From the NCBI GenBank assembly GCA_965230615.1, contig OZ246012.1, forward strand, positions 3,162,001 through 3,226,000: a stretch of 64,000 nt of DNA. The letters are read 5' to 3'. Below, in pieces: positions 29,233 through 38,422 of the stretch. The stretch is from G965230615 sp965230615. Lineage in GTDB: Bacteria; Pseudomonadota; Gammaproteobacteria; HTCC5015. Position numbers and translations under genes: made by a program. The notes under the pieces were generated by a model. That model was not told where the DNA came from. It did no database searches and was given only the letters and a program-made list of their open reading frames with translations. The stretch's first letter is position 1; every line of letters starts with the position of its first letter.

Positions 29233-29408
29233 TTAGCAGCTCCGATAGGTAGCCCAAGATGCAACATATTGCCTGAGTTTGTAGAGCTTCGAAAGCGGCA
29301 GGAGCTTAAAATTTCTCATACTTTAGTATGAAACAATAAGGAAAAGAGGTTGAACCTAAAAATGTTGGAGTTGTGAACAGGCATTCTTGCACCTGGGTGT
29401 TGCACGTA

Positions 29409-31640
29409 TTAAAGCATGTCGTTGGGGTCAACATCGATGGACCAACGGACTTTGCGAGATAATGGTAGTGCTTTAGCGGCCACTTTCAACTCGTTCAGCA
29501 GGGTTTGCAAAGGGCCTCTTTGTGGGCTTTCCAGCAGTAGTTGGGCGCGGAAACGGCCTGCGCGCTTTTCCATGGGCGCAGGTATCGGGCCGAGCAGCAT
29601 AACGGCTGTTGGTTGTTGTGGCAGGCTATCCCGTAAGTGCTGCAAAAAATCTAAGGCAGTATTGCTGCTAGTGGCTTCCGCCCTCAGTAATGCTAGGTGT
29701 TTGAAGGGTGGCAAGTGGGCGGCCTGACGCTCAACCAGCGCGGTTTGGGCAAACTGCGGGTAGCCTTGTTTTATCAAGCAATGCAACAGTGGATGGTCGG
29801 GTTGATGCGTTTCGAGAATCACCTCGCCGGCTTGTTCAGCCCGGCCGGCCCGGCCAGCGACCTGGGTAATGGTTTGTGCCATAAACTCAGGCCCACGAAA
29901 GTCTGCACTAAACAGCCCTTGGTCAACACCAAGAATACCGACCAGTGTCACATTGGGAAAGTGGTGTCCCTTAGCCAGCATTTGCGTGCCGATTAAAATA
30001 TCAGCTTGCCCCGATTTGATTTTTTCCAGGCTTTCGGCCAGAGCGCCCTGTTTACGCGTTGCGTCTTTGTCAATTCGGATGATGTTGTAATCGGGAAAAC
30101 GTTGCTGTAACTCTTGTTCTAAGCGTTCAGTACCTTTGCCAACAGCTTGCAACTTTGAGCTTTGGCAATCAGGACACTGTTGTGGCAGTGCTCTCTCACT
30201 CCCACAGTGGTGGCAGCGTAAGATGTTTTGTTGTTTGTGTACGGTCATATGCGCATCGCAACGATGGCATTTGGATGCCCAGCCGCAGTCATAGCACATA
30301 AGCACGGGTGAGTAGCCACGACGATTCAAAAAAATCAGGACTTGTTGACCCTGGCTTAAATGGGTTTGCATACGTTCGGCGAGTGTTGGGCTGATAATTT
30401 GCCCCGGCGGCGTCTGGCGGCTATCAATAACAGCCAGCCTTGGCAGTTTGGCATTGCCTGCTCGTTTCGATAAGCGGAGCCAGCCATAGCGCGCTTGACG
30501 AGCGTTTTGCAGGCTTTCTAAAGAAGGGGTCGCTGAGCCCAATATAATAGGGATATCAAGCTGTTTGGCGCGCATAATTGCCAGATCGCGTGCATGATAG
30601 CGCAAGCTATCCTGTTGTTTAAAAGAGCCGTCGTGCTCTTCATCGATAATGATAAGCCCAGGCGTCGGCAATGGCGTAAATACCGCTGAGCGTGTGCCAA
30701 TGATTAAGTTGGCTTGGCCTGCTTTGGCACTTAGCCAAGCATTCAGGCGTTGCTTATCACTCAAGCCGGAATGTAGCACGACCATTTCGCAGGCAAGACG
30801 TTGGCGAAAGCGTTCTAGCAATTGAGGGGTTAAGCCAATTTCTGGTACCAGCAATAATACTTGCTGCTGAGATTGTAAAGCCTGTTCAATAAGTTGCAAA
30901 TACACCTCAGTTTTGCCGCTACCTGTTACACCGTCAAGCAGCCATGTTTTATAGTGATGCCGCTCGGCACTGATCTGCGCAATCGCATGTGCCTGTTCTT
31001 CTGTCAATACCGGCTTGTCCTGGGAGATGGACCCACGGATTGTTACAGTAGTGGTTTGGCTTTGTTTAGTGACCAGCCCTTTATCACATAAGGCTTTGAC
31101 AGGGCTATGCCAATGCGAGAAGTGCCCACTTATCTGCTCACTGGTTAAGCCGTCAGGATTATTGCGTAACAGGGCGAGTATTGCAGCCTGTTTAGGTGCG
31201 CGCTTTAAGCTATCGCTGCTGTCCTGTGTTGCCATGTCTGTTAACTGCCAAATATCCTCGCTACTGGGTGCTTGTGGGTGATCGCCACGGAGCAGAGTGG
31301 GCAACATATGATGCAGGACTTCGCCCAGTGGGTAATGATAATACTGGCTCGTCCAGTGCCCGAGCATTAACAGGTCTTCAGGTAGGCAGGGAGTACTATC
31401 TAATACTCTGTGGATGCTGCGTAAGCGTTTAATGTCTATTTCGCTGTGCTCTCGGGCTTCCAACAATATGCCGGTTTTGTCAGTATGGCCAAATGGGATG
31501 CGCACGCGCATACCGGGCAGCAGTGTTGCAGCCTGTGGTTTAGTGATCAGGTAGTCAAAGCCACCGTCCAGTGGTGTCGGTACAGCAATGTGTAAGATGC
31601 GTGGAGATGTTTTGTGTTGTTCAATAATATCGGTGCTCAT
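29409..31640 (-). CDS. priA: Primosomal protein N' (replication restart helicase PriA)
   Basis: PriA recognises stalled forks and reloads the replicative helicase. The N-terminal 3'-OH-binding domain comes first. The helicase core has Walker A GVTGSGKTEVYL at about residue 240 and the DEEH box in LIIIDEEHDGSFKQQ. The zinc module contains paired cysteines (CYDCGWASKCHRCD, then RCHHCGSE and QCPDC). The motif QVAGRAGRAEQAGEV is intact. The 743-residue length is normal. Its 5' side faces about 1 kb without genes that carries DnaA boxes. Confidence 0.97.
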   Translation of the reverse strand: MSTDIIEQHKTSPRILHIAVPTPLDGGFDYLITKPQAATLLPGMRVRIPFGHTDKTGILLEAREHSEIDIKRLRSIHRVLDSTPCLPEDLLMLGHWTSQYYHYPLGEVLHHMLPTLLRGDHPQAPSSEDIWQLTDMATQDSSDSLKRAPKQAAILALLRNNPDGLTSEQISGHFSHWHSPVKALCDKGLVTKQSQTTTVTIRGSISQDKPVLTEEQAHAIAQISAERHHYKTWLLDGVTGSGKTEVYLQLIEQALQSQQQVLLLVPEIGLTPQLLERFRQRLACEMVVLHSGLSDKQRLNAWLSAKAGQANLIIGTRSAVFTPLPTPGLIIIDEEHDGSFKQQDSLRYHARDLAIMRAKQLDIPIILGSATPSLESLQNARQARYGWLRLSKRAGNAKLPRLAVIDSRQTPPGQIISPTLAERMQTHLSQGQQVLIFLNRRGYSPVLMCYDCGWASKCHRCDAHMTVHKQQNILRCHHCGSERALPQQCPDCQSSKLQAVGKGTERLEQELQQRFPDYNIIRIDKDATRKQGALAESLEKIKSGQADILIGTQMLAKGHHFPNVTLVGILGVDQGLFSADFRGPEFMAQTITQVAGRAGRAEQAGEVILETHQPDHPLLHCLIKQGYPQFAQTALVERQAAHLPPFKHLALLRAEATSSNTALDFLQHLRDSLPQQPTAVMLLGPIPAPMEKRAGRFRAQLLLESPQRGPLQTLLNELKVAAKALPLSRKVRWSIDVDPNDML

Positions 31641-32719
31641 AAGCGTTTCTTTATACGGGCTTTCGAGCGGGTTTTAAATAAGCTATGGCATAATTTGTTA
31701 CATGATTTGGGTTGTTAGGTTCTTTTGTTGCTGTAGTAATTACAAAAAGACGCGTTAGTGTTGCAGCATACCCTTAACTTATCGCTAAAGAACCTGCAAG
31801 TTTATATTTGTAGAAACTTTGGGCAAACTTAATGAAGCTCTGCTTTAAAATGTTGCCTGTATCAGGGCTTACTGAGTGCTTTTTTTCAGCGCTACTTTAG
31901 CGCGATCTATTGAAGTTAATTCTGGTCAGAAATTCATAACTGATTGTCCTGCTTAGAGAAATCACGTTATCCACAAAATCTGTGGATAACTTTGTGGATA
32001 GTGCGGGCATGGAGGGCTTGATCCCCGGGGTTTATTACAAATTTATTAAATTGGTCACTAAGTGATCAATGGCGTAAAGTTCTTATAAATCAAATAGTTA
32101 CCTTGATGGGGCGGTATGTCTTTGGTGGAGTTTCACACTCGGCTGGTATATTCAGCTTTTATCGAATTGTTGTGTATAAAACGAAATAAATTGCTTTGTA
32201 AAGTCTTGTTAACAAAAAAAAACTGTGTTAAGGCTCAAGCTTATCCAGTGTTTTTGGCTGAGAAAATTGTGTGAGTGTCGCGTATGCGCCAATTAATTGA
32301 CGCGTGTTTTTAAATTGCTGCTGCCTGTAAGCTCAAAAAAGCATTGATAGAAATAGTGGTTGATTGAGTCTGTTTATCGGTCGCAGCCAACAAGACATCC
32401 AACGTCACAGAGCGCTAGCTTGATAACAAGGCTTTGTTACTTTTGTTGTTAGGGCAGTGAGCTCTGCTAAGCATCAAAAACAGTAAGCATTGTATGGCGG
32501 TTGTTTCATCGCGCGTTATGCTTGAGACTTGCTTATGCAAACTTCAATGCTTAATTGCGCAATACACTGTTATTCAACTGTCATGTTAAGCCTGTATTAG
32601 TTAGGAATAAGCATTAAACATGTAAAAAACAGTGAATTTAACAAAGGGTTTTGTTGTCCAAACAACATAATTCCTATAACCTTACTCAGCGACATAAAGC
32701 TGATTTGAATGGTGTAATA
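31641..32719. other. Long gene-free region upstream of priA
   Basis: About 1 kb of AT-rich DNA lies between the divergent priA and HNH genes with no convincing open frame. It contains the DnaA-box and IHF-site cluster described separately. Near 32284-32316 it also carries a palindrome centred on CAATTAATTG with GC-rich outer arms followed by TGTTTTT, which could end a plus-strand transcript. Untranslated RNA or a DNA-structural function is possible. Confidence 0.5.
31967..32179. promoter_or_regulatory. DnaA-box cluster with an IHF consensus site
   Basis: Matches to the DnaA box TTATNCACA are at 31967-31975 (TTATCCACA, plus strand), 31981-31989 (TGTGGATAA, minus) and 32171-32179 (TGTGTATAA, minus). 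A one-mismatch box, TGTGGATAG, is at 31993-32001. An exact match to the IHF consensus WATCAANNNNTTR is at 32088-32100. AT-rich DNA and GATC sites lie between. The arrangement resembles datA, DARS or origin-type elements; which one, if any, is inference. Confidence 0.6.
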
Positions 32720-33298
32720 ATGCTCCAACTCAATCAACAAGTGTTGCGGACAGATGCCTCAGGTATGCCGCTAGAGTGGATCGGTTACCGCGATGCTGTA
32801 AAACTATATTATACCGGCCAGGTAGCCTATAGCTGTGGTGAGCTGCTTTTTCGTATTCGAGGTGGGTATAATGCTGCCAGCCGGCGTCGTAGCCAAATCG
32901 ATATTAACTCCATTATTGCAACCTTTGGCCATAATAAAACTCTGCACGATGCCTATGTGCCGCCACTGAGTAATAGCACATTATTCAACCGTGATGCGCA
33001 TATCTGTCTTTATTGCGGCGGGCACTTTCGCCATTCTGATTTATCTCGCGACCACATCACACCAATCAGTCAAGGCGGTCAGGATGACTGGGTTAATGTT
33101 GTTACTGCTTGTAAGCGTTGCAACAACCATAAAGCCGATCGTACGCCTGAGCAGGCCGGCATGGAGTTATTGGCAGTGCCTTTTGCACCGACACATGCAG
33201 AGTACGTTTTTTTAAAAGGCCGTCGTGTATTAGCTGATCAGATGGAGTTTTTAAGAGCACACTTTCCTCGCTCCAGTCCCTTGCATGACAGGCTTTAA
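32720..33298 (+). CDS. HNH endonuclease family protein
   Basis: The zinc-bound HNH site is visible as CLYCGGHF, then LSRDHITPISQGGQDDWVNVVTACKRCNNHKAD, with His, Asn and His in their usual places and two CxxC pairs for structural zinc. The conserved N-terminal block (MPLEWIGYRDAVKLYYTGQV) is typical of a stand-alone chromosomal HNH family common in gammaproteobacteria. Its cellular role is unknown. An in-frame TTG at 32651 would add 23 residues; the ATG at 32720 gives about 192 residues and fits the family start, so I chose it. Confidence 0.85.
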   Translation: MLQLNQQVLRTDASGMPLEWIGYRDAVKLYYTGQVAYSCGELLFRIRGGYNAASRRRSQIDINSIIATFGHNKTLHDAYVPPLSNSTLFNRDAHICLYCGGHFRHSDLSRDHITPISQGGQDDWVNVVTACKRCNNHKADRTPEQAGMELLAVPFAPTHAEYVFLKGRRVLADQMEFLRAHFPRSSPLHDRL

Positions 33299-33388
33299 TA
33301 GATAGGCTTTACTCGATAGCCGTGCGACAGCGGGTGCAAGGCTCGCGAGTGAGTGGTACAGTTAGCGTTTTGTTAATGTGGCAACGCA

Positions 33389-34483
33389 ATGAGTCGTTTT
33401 ATAGGGCAGGCAAACTATCAACATGATCGGTCACGTGCTACCGGTATCTTAATAACCAATCTGGGAACCCCCGATGCACCAACAGCAAAAGCGTTGCGAC
33501 GTTATTTAGCGGAGTTTTTGGCTGACCCTCGGGTCGTAGAAATACCCAGGTTGATTTGGATGCTGATCTTGCATGGGATTATTCTGCGCACCAGACCAGC
33601 TCGATCGGCAAAAGCTTATAAGGAAGTTTGGCGTGAACAAGGTTCGCCACTATTAATTTATTCCCGGCAGCAACTAGAAGCGATAAAAGCGGCTTTGGAA
33701 CCTCATTTTGAAGGCCCGGTTGAATTTGCTTTAGGTATGCGTTACGGCAAGCCATCGATTCCCGACGCACTTGCTCAATTACAGCAGGCCAATGTTGGGC
33801 GATTGTTGGTATTGCCTTTATATCCACAGTATTCAGGCTCAACCGGTGGTTCAACCTTTGATAAGGTTGCGCAAACATTGCAAACATGGCGCTATGTGCC
33901 AGAGCTGCGCTTTATTAATCATTACCACGATGATCCAGGCTATATTAATGCCATGGCAGAGCACATAAAGCGTTATTGGCGTGAACACGGTCGTGGGGAC
34001 AAACTCCTGCTTTCTTTTCACGGTGTGCCAAAGTTTTATCTGCTCAAGGGCGACCCTTACCATTGTGAATGTCATAAAACGGCACGATTGTTGGCACAGT
34101 CTTTAGGTTTGCAAGCGGATGAATGGTTAATCACTTTTCAATCTAGGTTTGGTAAAGCAGAGTGGCTGAAACCTTATACCGATGAGACGATAAAGCAATT
34201 GCCTGCTAAAGGTGTTAAGCACTTACAAGTATTTTGCCCTGGCTTTTCTGCGGATTGTTTGGAGACGTTGGAAGAAATCGCTGGAGAAAATAAAGAATAT
34301 TTTATAGAGGCTGGTGGCTTACGGTTTGATTATATTAGCGCCTTGAATGCAGAGCTGGCGCATATTCAGGCCTTAACTGATCTCATTAAAGCCAATACCC
34401 AAGGTTGGCAGGGTGCTGTTGCCTCGACAGCTGACTTGGCTCAAGCAAAACAGGATGCGATGGCATTGGGCGCAGAGCAGTGA
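33389..34483 (+). CDS. hemH: Ferrochelatase
   Basis: The enzyme inserts Fe2+ into protoporphyrin IX in the last step of haem synthesis. Recognisable segments are GILITNLGTPDAPT near residue 20, RYGKPSI, the conserved LPLYPQYSGSTGGS near 145, and LLSFHGVPKFYLLKGDPY with the metal-binding histidine at about 214. The C-terminal CPGFSADCLETLEEI segment carries the conserved Glu. The length of 364 residues is normal. The stop overlaps the GTG start of the next gene by 4 bp. Confidence 0.97.
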   Translation: MSRFIGQANYQHDRSRATGILITNLGTPDAPTAKALRRYLAEFLADPRVVEIPRLIWMLILHGIILRTRPARSAKAYKEVWREQGSPLLIYSRQQLEAIKAALEPHFEGPVEFALGMRYGKPSIPDALAQLQQANVGRLLVLPLYPQYSGSTGGSTFDKVAQTLQTWRYVPELRFINHYHDDPGYINAMAEHIKRYWREHGRGDKLLLSFHGVPKFYLLKGDPYHCECHKTARLLAQSLGLQADEWLITFQSRFGKAEWLKPYTDETIKQLPAKGVKHLQVFCPGFSADCLETLEEIAGENKEYFIEAGGLRFDYISALNAELAHIQALTDLIKANTQGWQGAVASTADLAQAKQDAMALGAEQ

Positions 34484-35220
34484 AAATTGGCTTGTTAATT
34501 GTTGGTGATGAAATACTCAGTGGCCGACGTCAGGACAAACATTTACAGGCGGTTATTGATTTGCTGACTGAGCGACAGTTGCTGCTCTCTTGGGTGCAAA
34601 TCCTCGGTGATGATTTTCAGCAGTTAGTCAATACGTTTGAGCAAACTCTGCAAAGCCAGTCAGTGGTGTTTAGTACCGGAGGGATTGGTGGGACACCGGA
34701 TGATTTGACGCGTCAGGCGCTGGCAGCAGCGGCGGGGGTGGAGTTGCTGCCGCATCCGCAAGGCATGCAAATTTTGCGCGATAAATTTAAAGATGAGTTA
34801 ACGCCACTGCGACAGCGAATGGTTGAGTTTCCGCAGGGCGCTGAATTAATCCCCAACCCTGTTAACCAAATTCCAGGTTTTAGCTTTAAGCGGCATCATT
34901 GTGTACCGGGCTTTCCTAAAATGGCTCAGCCAATGATGCGTTGGGTGCTTGATGAGTATTACAGGCAAGCAGCAAATATACTACTATTAGAGCTAGCTGT
35001 TAAAGTGATCAATACGCCGGAGAGCCGCCTTATTCCAATCATGGAACAGTTGTTGCAAAGCTACCCGGAGCTTAAGGTATTTAGTTTGCCAAATATAGAT
35101 GCCGAACCTCATTTTGTAGAGTTGGGCGTTAAAGCGGTACCCACCATAGCGAAAGCGGCTATGCAGGATATTAAAGAGACACTGGATAAGGAGAATATAC
35201 CCTGGGAGCGTGTTGTTTGA
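34480..35220 (+). CDS. CinA N-terminal/MoCF-binding domain protein
   Basis: A 246-residue protein with the MoCF_biosynth fold: GLLIVGDEILSGRRQDKH at the N-terminus and STGGIGGTPDDLTRQA near residue 65-80. It corresponds to the N-terminal half of CinA and lacks the C-terminal nicotinamide-nucleotide amidase domain. Proteins of this short type are usually called competence/damage-inducible protein A family; the activity of the stand-alone form is uncertain. The GTG start overlaps the hemH stop (GTGA), so translational coupling is likely. Confidence 0.88.
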   Translation: MKIGLLIVGDEILSGRRQDKHLQAVIDLLTERQLLLSWVQILGDDFQQLVNTFEQTLQSQSVVFSTGGIGGTPDDLTRQALAAAAGVELLPHPQGMQILRDKFKDELTPLRQRMVEFPQGAELIPNPVNQIPGFSFKRHHCVPGFPKMAQPMMRWVLDEYYRQAANILLLELAVKVINTPESRLIPIMEQLLQSYPELKVFSLPNIDAEPHFVELGVKAVPTIAKAAMQDIKETLDKENIPWERVV

Positions 35221-35423
35221 TAAAGCCCATATTCAAGTAGTGTGTTGCCCAATGTGTTAAAGAAAATTTATACCCTGTTTAAGATGGTTTAATTATTAAT
35301 GGTTATTCTGGCTAGGCTCTGTAAAGTGCAATATTGCCTTCTTGTAAGATAAATTGCATTTATGAGCATATGTGTATTACCTGGGAGTGCTTACCGTAAT
35401 TATGGTGATTTTAGGAGATAAAT

Positions 35424-36059
35424 ATGAGTAAACACAATGACCCAAGACGGCGTTTTTTAGTACAAATGTTAGCTGCAGGAAGCGGCGCTACCTTACCTGG
35501 CTTGCTGCTTGCCAAGCAGAAGCAAATTAGTCTATTGGAAGGTGATGTGTTAGTGAATGGTCGGCGCATTGATGCCTCGTCCACTATCAAATCAGGCGAT
35601 GTTATTGAAACAGGCGAGAGCAGTAAATTAATTTTTGTTATGGATGAAGATGCTGTGCTTTTGCGAGGAAATACGCGTATAAGCATTGCGCGGAATGGCT
35701 TGCTAAATAGTTTTCGAGTGCTTACGGGTAAAATGCTAGCGGTATTTAGCCCGGGAGCACGTAAAGTTTATACGCCAACTGTGACTGCGGGCATACGTGG
35801 TACAGGTGTATATATTGAAGCTGACGCTGAGCGTAGTTATTTTTGCACTTGCTATGGCGAAGTTGAGCTGGTATCGACAGTCAATGAGGCTGTGCGTGAG
35901 ATCGTGAAGCCAGATGAACAGAGCGGTTTTCATATTGCACGGTATTATTATGCGGCTGGCAGCGACAAGAAGGTCAGTGAGGTTGCGCCGATGATTGGCC
36001 ATAAAGATGCAGAGTTGGCTTTATGTGAGTCTTTGGTGGGGCGTACCGCACCTTTTTAG
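35424..36059 (+). CDS. FecR-domain protein with Tat-like signal peptide
   Basis: The N-terminus has a twin-arginine motif (PRRRFLVQML) followed by a moderately hydrophobic stretch to about residue 28, suggesting Tat export. The remainder is a FecR domain (LLEGDVLVNGRRI, then LRGNTRISI and GIRGTGVYIE near 125), a beta-rich fold found in signal-transducing and surface proteins. No TonB receptor or sigma factor is adjacent, so iron signalling is unlikely. A cysteine pair (FCTCYGEVEL) follows. Length is 211 residues; the ATG follows AGGAG. Function is not known. Confidence 0.85.
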   Translation: MSKHNDPRRRFLVQMLAAGSGATLPGLLLAKQKQISLLEGDVLVNGRRIDASSTIKSGDVIETGESSKLIFVMDEDAVLLRGNTRISIARNGLLNSFRVLTGKMLAVFSPGARKVYTPTVTAGIRGTGVYIEADAERSYFCTCYGEVELVSTVNEAVREIVKPDEQSGFHIARYYYAAGSDKKVSEVAPMIGHKDAELALCESLVGRTAPF

Positions 36060-37126
36060 TTGGCGTCTGTTGTGATGCCGTGCTGTTGCAGCGCCCAGCT
36101 AACATGTTCGCGGACTAAAGCTGAAGCATGTGCTTGTCTTTTTAGTAAAGCCTCAATGATGGCAGGGCTGCGCTTAGCATTGCCTAGGGCGACAGCAATA
36201 TTGCGTAGCCAACACTCGTAACCTGTGCGCCGAATGGGTGAGCCTGCCGTCTTTGTGAGGAATTCAGCTTCACTCCATAAAAATAAAGTACACAGCTCAA
36301 TATCATCGAGTTGGTGTCGTGGCTGGAAGTCGTCTTCTTCACTGTGTTCGGCAAATTTTGTCCAGGGGCAAAAAATTTGGCAGTCATCGCAGCCAAAGAT
36401 ACGGTTTCCCATCAGTGGGCGCAGTGCCAGTGGGATACTGCCTTTATATTCAATATTTAAATACGAGATGCACTTTCGCGCATCGAGTACCCAAGGTTTG
36501 GTAAATGCTTTAGTAGGACAGACATCCATGCAGGCAGTGCAGCTGCCACAGTGCTGTGTTGCGCCTGCTGAGTCATAAGGCAGGATAAGATCGGTGAAAA
36601 TTTCGCCCAGTAAAAACCAGCTGCCGGCATGCTCATTGAGTAATAAAGTATTTTTGCCAATCCAGCCCATGCCGCTTTTTTCGGCAAGCTGCCGCTCTAA
36701 CACAGGTGCGCTATCAACATAAGCACGGTAACCATAGTCGCCGATTTTGTCTTGTAAGCGCTGAGCTAATTGATTCAGTCGTTTGCGCATAACTTTGTGA
36801 TAATCACGGCCTAAGGCGTAGCGAGCGATATAGGCTTTATTGTCCTGCTTGAGTAAATCGGTGGTTTCAACAGTTAGGGGCAAATAGTTCATGCGCACAC
36901 AAATTATAGAGCGTGTGCCAGGTAATAGTTTTTCTGGGTAATAACGCAAGGCCTGATTTTTTTCAAGATAACGCATTTCACCGTGTAGCCCTGCGTCGAT
37001 ACAAGCCTTATGTTGCTCACGATACTGTGTCAAATCAGTGTCAGTAATGCGTAACTCAGCAAAGCCTAGCGATTTGCTCCAGCTTTTTAAATCGACACAG
37101 AGTTGTTGTAAGTCGAGTGTTGTCAC
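36056..37126 (-). CDS. queG: Epoxyqueuosine reductase
   Basis: A cobalamin-dependent iron-sulphur enzyme that makes queuosine from epoxyqueuosine in tRNA. The two 4Fe-4S cysteine sets are CGSCTACMDVCPTKAF at about residue 192-207 and CDDCQIFCPW at about 247. The conserved catalytic aspartate lies in AYVDSAPVLERQLAEKSG near 135. The C-terminal HEAT-like region is present. Length is 356 residues. Its stop overlaps the end of the convergent FecR-domain gene by 4 bp. Confidence 0.96.
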   Translation of the reverse strand: MTTLDLQQLCVDLKSWSKSLGFAELRITDTDLTQYREQHKACIDAGLHGEMRYLEKNQALRYYPEKLLPGTRSIICVRMNYLPLTVETTDLLKQDNKAYIARYALGRDYHKVMRKRLNQLAQRLQDKIGDYGYRAYVDSAPVLERQLAEKSGMGWIGKNTLLLNEHAGSWFLLGEIFTDLILPYDSAGATQHCGSCTACMDVCPTKAFTKPWVLDARKCISYLNIEYKGSIPLALRPLMGNRIFGCDDCQIFCPWTKFAEHSEEDDFQPRHQLDDIELCTLFLWSEAEFLTKTAGSPIRRTGYECWLRNIAVALGNAKRSPAIIEALLKRQAHASALVREHVSWALQQHGITTDAN

Positions 37127-37193
37127 AGTGAGCTATTTCTACACCATTGAAAGCTGCATCATACACTGGCTGGAGAATTTTTTATTGCTAAAG

Positions 37194-38312
37194 TTAGGGC
37201 TGGTAGATTTTGCTGCTGGGGTGGAACGCCAGCCAAGCAAAAGCAAAGTGTACCCCAAGGTCAATTTGCTGTAGCTGCTGACCTGCTAAAGGGCCATTGA
37301 TCGCCTGACCGAAGCTATTCCATTCTGACTGGCTTTGCTGATCAATAATTTTATCCGATTCAATACTGAAACTTAGTGTCTGGCCGTCAAGTTGCCGCCG
37401 ATAGGCAGCCGCAGTAGGAATAAGGCGCGAATGTTTAATCTTAGCCGTGTCCAGGGCTGAGTTCATCATGCGATGACTAAAAATCACGATGTGTTCGTCG
37501 TGAATAATGGCTTGGCGTTGTAAAACAGAAAAGGGGTAGAGCCGAAAATTATTGTTGTATTGGATGGCGAGGACCCGCTCCATGGGGGGTAAGCGTGGGT
37601 CGGCTGGTTTGTTGAATAAAAAGGGGCTGCTATTGATATCGTCATAACCACGATAAGGGTTGTTGCCATAAGGTCTGCGATGGCCTGTTTTTCTGGAGAG
37701 TACTTTGCCTTGTGGGTAGCTACGAGTAAATAGTTCAAAGGCAATAATCTGGCTGGGCAGGCGCTGCAATTGTTGTCCAGTTAATGTGCCAACAATACCC
37801 TTGCCAGTGAACTGCTGCCACCATGATTGTGTCTGTCGGTCATACATAATCATATCACTGTTGCGTAGCAGGCCAGTGGTGCCGAAATCCAATTGCTGTT
37901 GGTCGAGTTGCCGCTTAAATACGATTGCGGCATTACATAATGGGCAAAAGGTGATACTGACAGCTTGACCGCCGACGATGTCATTGACGATCTCGTGGTA
38001 CATCATTATCTGCAAAGGGTAAGCGCGATGATCACCGTTGATGCCAAGTGCAATAACAGGTTCGCTTGCTTTGAGCCATTTTGCTTTTTGTGGGGTGATG
38101 AAATGGGGGGTATCAATTGCCGGAATGCCGTCTTTGGGAATACCGCCTGAAGTCACCTCGGCTAGATTAATATTGAATTGAGAAAAGTCAGTGTGCTGCC
38201 AGGATGTTTCAAAGGATGGGTGGCGTGCAGAATAACTATAGTAGGAATAAATGCTGGCAGCAATTAAGCCGATGACTAATAAGCTAAGGCGAAGTTTGTG
38301 TAATGTCGTCAT
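37194..38312 (-). CDS. DUF3179-domain protein with N-terminal membrane anchor
   Basis: A 372-residue protein with one N-terminal transmembrane or signal segment (about residues 8-26) and a DUF3179 domain. Typical family features are GGIPKDGIPAIDTPHF, then ALGINGDHRAYPLQIMMYHEIVND, and the conserved CPLCNAAIVF. The two cysteines of CPLC may bind metal or form a disulphide. Export across the inner membrane is inferred. No function is established for the family. Confidence 0.86.
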   Translation of the reverse strand: MTTLHKLRLSLLVIGLIAASIYSYYSYSARHPSFETSWQHTDFSQFNINLAEVTSGGIPKDGIPAIDTPHFITPQKAKWLKASEPVIALGINGDHRAYPLQIMMYHEIVNDIVGGQAVSITFCPLCNAAIVFKRQLDQQQLDFGTTGLLRNSDMIMYDRQTQSWWQQFTGKGIVGTLTGQQLQRLPSQIIAFELFTRSYPQGKVLSRKTGHRRPYGNNPYRGYDDINSSPFLFNKPADPRLPPMERVLAIQYNNNFRLYPFSVLQRQAIIHDEHIVIFSHRMMNSALDTAKIKHSRLIPTAAAYRRQLDGQTLSFSIESDKIIDQQSQSEWNSFGQAINGPLAGQQLQQIDLGVHFAFAWLAFHPSSKIYQP

Positions 38313-38422
38313 GCATTTATGTCCTGCTTAAAGCTTGCCGCTTAAACCTTCGGTGCAGCTGGCATACAAAATTATACGGTTATCCTGTGTATTTAGATTT
38401 AATGTGGTCGCAGTATGCTCCT

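Noticed and set aside
31967..32179. Calling the priA-upstream cluster the chromosomal origin oriC
   Set aside because: Usual neighbours (dnaA, dnaN, mnmG, parAB, rpmH) are absent from the window and I cannot compute GC skew, so I report only a DnaA-box cluster.
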